Below are positions 13,070 through 13,368 of a stretch of DNA of 13,368 bases, piece by piece. A program made the position numbers and the translations under genes. The DNA is from Lachnospiraceae bacterium (GTDB lineage Bacteria > Bacillota > Clostridia > Lachnospirales > Lachnospiraceae): contig DLYC01000105.1 of the NCBI GenBank assembly GCA_003447895.1, positions 1-13,368 on the forward strand. Direction: 5' to 3'. Position 1 is the first letter of the stretch. The number at the start of each line of letters is the position of its first letter. The notes beneath the pieces are model-generated. The model was not told the origin of the DNA, made no database searches, and saw only the letters and a program-made list of their open reading frames with translations.

Positions 13070-13368
13070 ATGTCAGAACAGGTTAAAAAACCGGTAAGAA
13101 TTACAGAGACCGTCCTTCGTGACGCGCATCAGTCCCTGATCGCGACCAGAATGCCCACCGAAGTGATGCTCCCTATCGCAGAGAAGATGGACCAGATCGG
13201 CTATGAAGCGGTCGAAATGTGGGGCGGCGCTACATTTGACGCCTGCCTCCGCTTCCTCAAGGAAGATCCGTGGGAGAGACTCAGAAAGCTCAAGGAGAAG
13301 TTTAAGAATACACCCCTTCAGATGCTCCTTCGCGGCCAGAACCTTCTCGGCTACAGCCACTACAGTGA
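13070..13368 (+). CDS. oadA: Oxaloacetate decarboxylase alpha / pyruvate carboxylase subunit B-type carboxyltransferase (3' end outside window)
   Basis: The first 99 residues only, running off the window end. AAGGAGG at 13058-13064 overlaps the oadB stop and fixes ATG 13070. The fragment begins the TIM-barrel carboxyltransferase domain of OadA, pyruvate carboxylase subunit B and the transcarboxylase 5S subunit. It shows [15 protein letters not shown] (14-28) with metal-ligand Asp18, [15 protein letters not shown] (49-63), and [10 protein letters not shown] (86-95). The enzyme moves carboxyl between oxaloacetate/pyruvate and biotin. The visible part cannot show whether it has its own C-terminal biotin domain, as Klebsiella OadA does, or lacks one as 5S does. 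A separate carrier gene two positions upstream favours the latter. Confidence 0.94.
   Translation, partial: MSEQVKKPVRITETVLRDAHQSLIATRMPTEVMLPIAEKMDQIGYEAVEMWGGATFDACLRFLKEDPWERLRKLKEKFKNTPLQMLLRGQNLLGYSHYS

Noticed and set aside
1..13368. CRISPR arrays, transposases, tRNA or rRNA genes
   Set aside because: No regularly spaced direct repeats, transposase motifs, tRNA cloverleaf sequences or rRNA conserved blocks were seen.

Overview
The window reads as a chromosomal segment from a Gram-positive anaerobe of the Clostridia, most likely Lachnospiraceae-like. This is inferred from strong AGGAGG-type ribosome binding sites, four lipoprotein genes, a 58-residue bS21 (rpsU) of Firmicutes type, ScpB, and a sodium-pump biotin decarboxylase operon. 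No taxonomic search was possible. Every supported gene lies on the + strand.

Left region (1-5634), accessory and mostly uncharacterised. It opens with the 3' part of an acidic, repeat-bearing protein, followed by two hairpins. Two lipoproteins come next (789-1442 and 1453-2145), then a Sir2-type NAD-dependent deacylase (2260-3060) and a CpXC-domain zinc-ribbon protein (3100-3783). A third lipoprotein with an internal duplication follows (3834-4949), and then two small overlapping genes whose products are charge-segregated (4983-5333 and 5314-5634).

Middle region (5759-9001). An HSL-type alpha/beta hydrolase has an altered nucleophile elbow and a long acidic tail. A clear sigma-70 promoter then drives rpsU, which ends in a textbook intrinsic terminator. 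A membrane-anchored metallophosphoesterase follows and overlaps scpB by 10 bases.

Right region (9002-13368). After an AT-rich leader with an extended -10 promoter comes an operon for a biotin-dependent, probably Na+-translocating carboxyl-transfer complex. It encodes a divergent crotonase-fold carboxyltransferase (MmdA/12S-like), OadG fused to an extracytoplasmic lipoprotein domain, a biotin carrier protein, the membrane pump OadB, and the start of an OadA/5S-type carboxyltransferase cut off by the window end. Having both 12S-like and 5S-like carboxyltransferases beside one biotin carrier and one pump suggests carboxyl transfer between a CoA ester and pyruvate/oxaloacetate, coupled to Na+ export (inference).

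The most striking unexplained structure is the 140-base gap between oadG and the biotin carrier gene (11351-11488). It is built almost entirely of nested inverted repeats. The 9-base loop of the second hairpin is perfectly complementary to the bases just upstream of the biotin carrier's Shine-Dalgarno sequence, so it can be drawn as an RNA pseudoknot next to the ribosome binding site, or alternatively as a palindromic mobile repeat.
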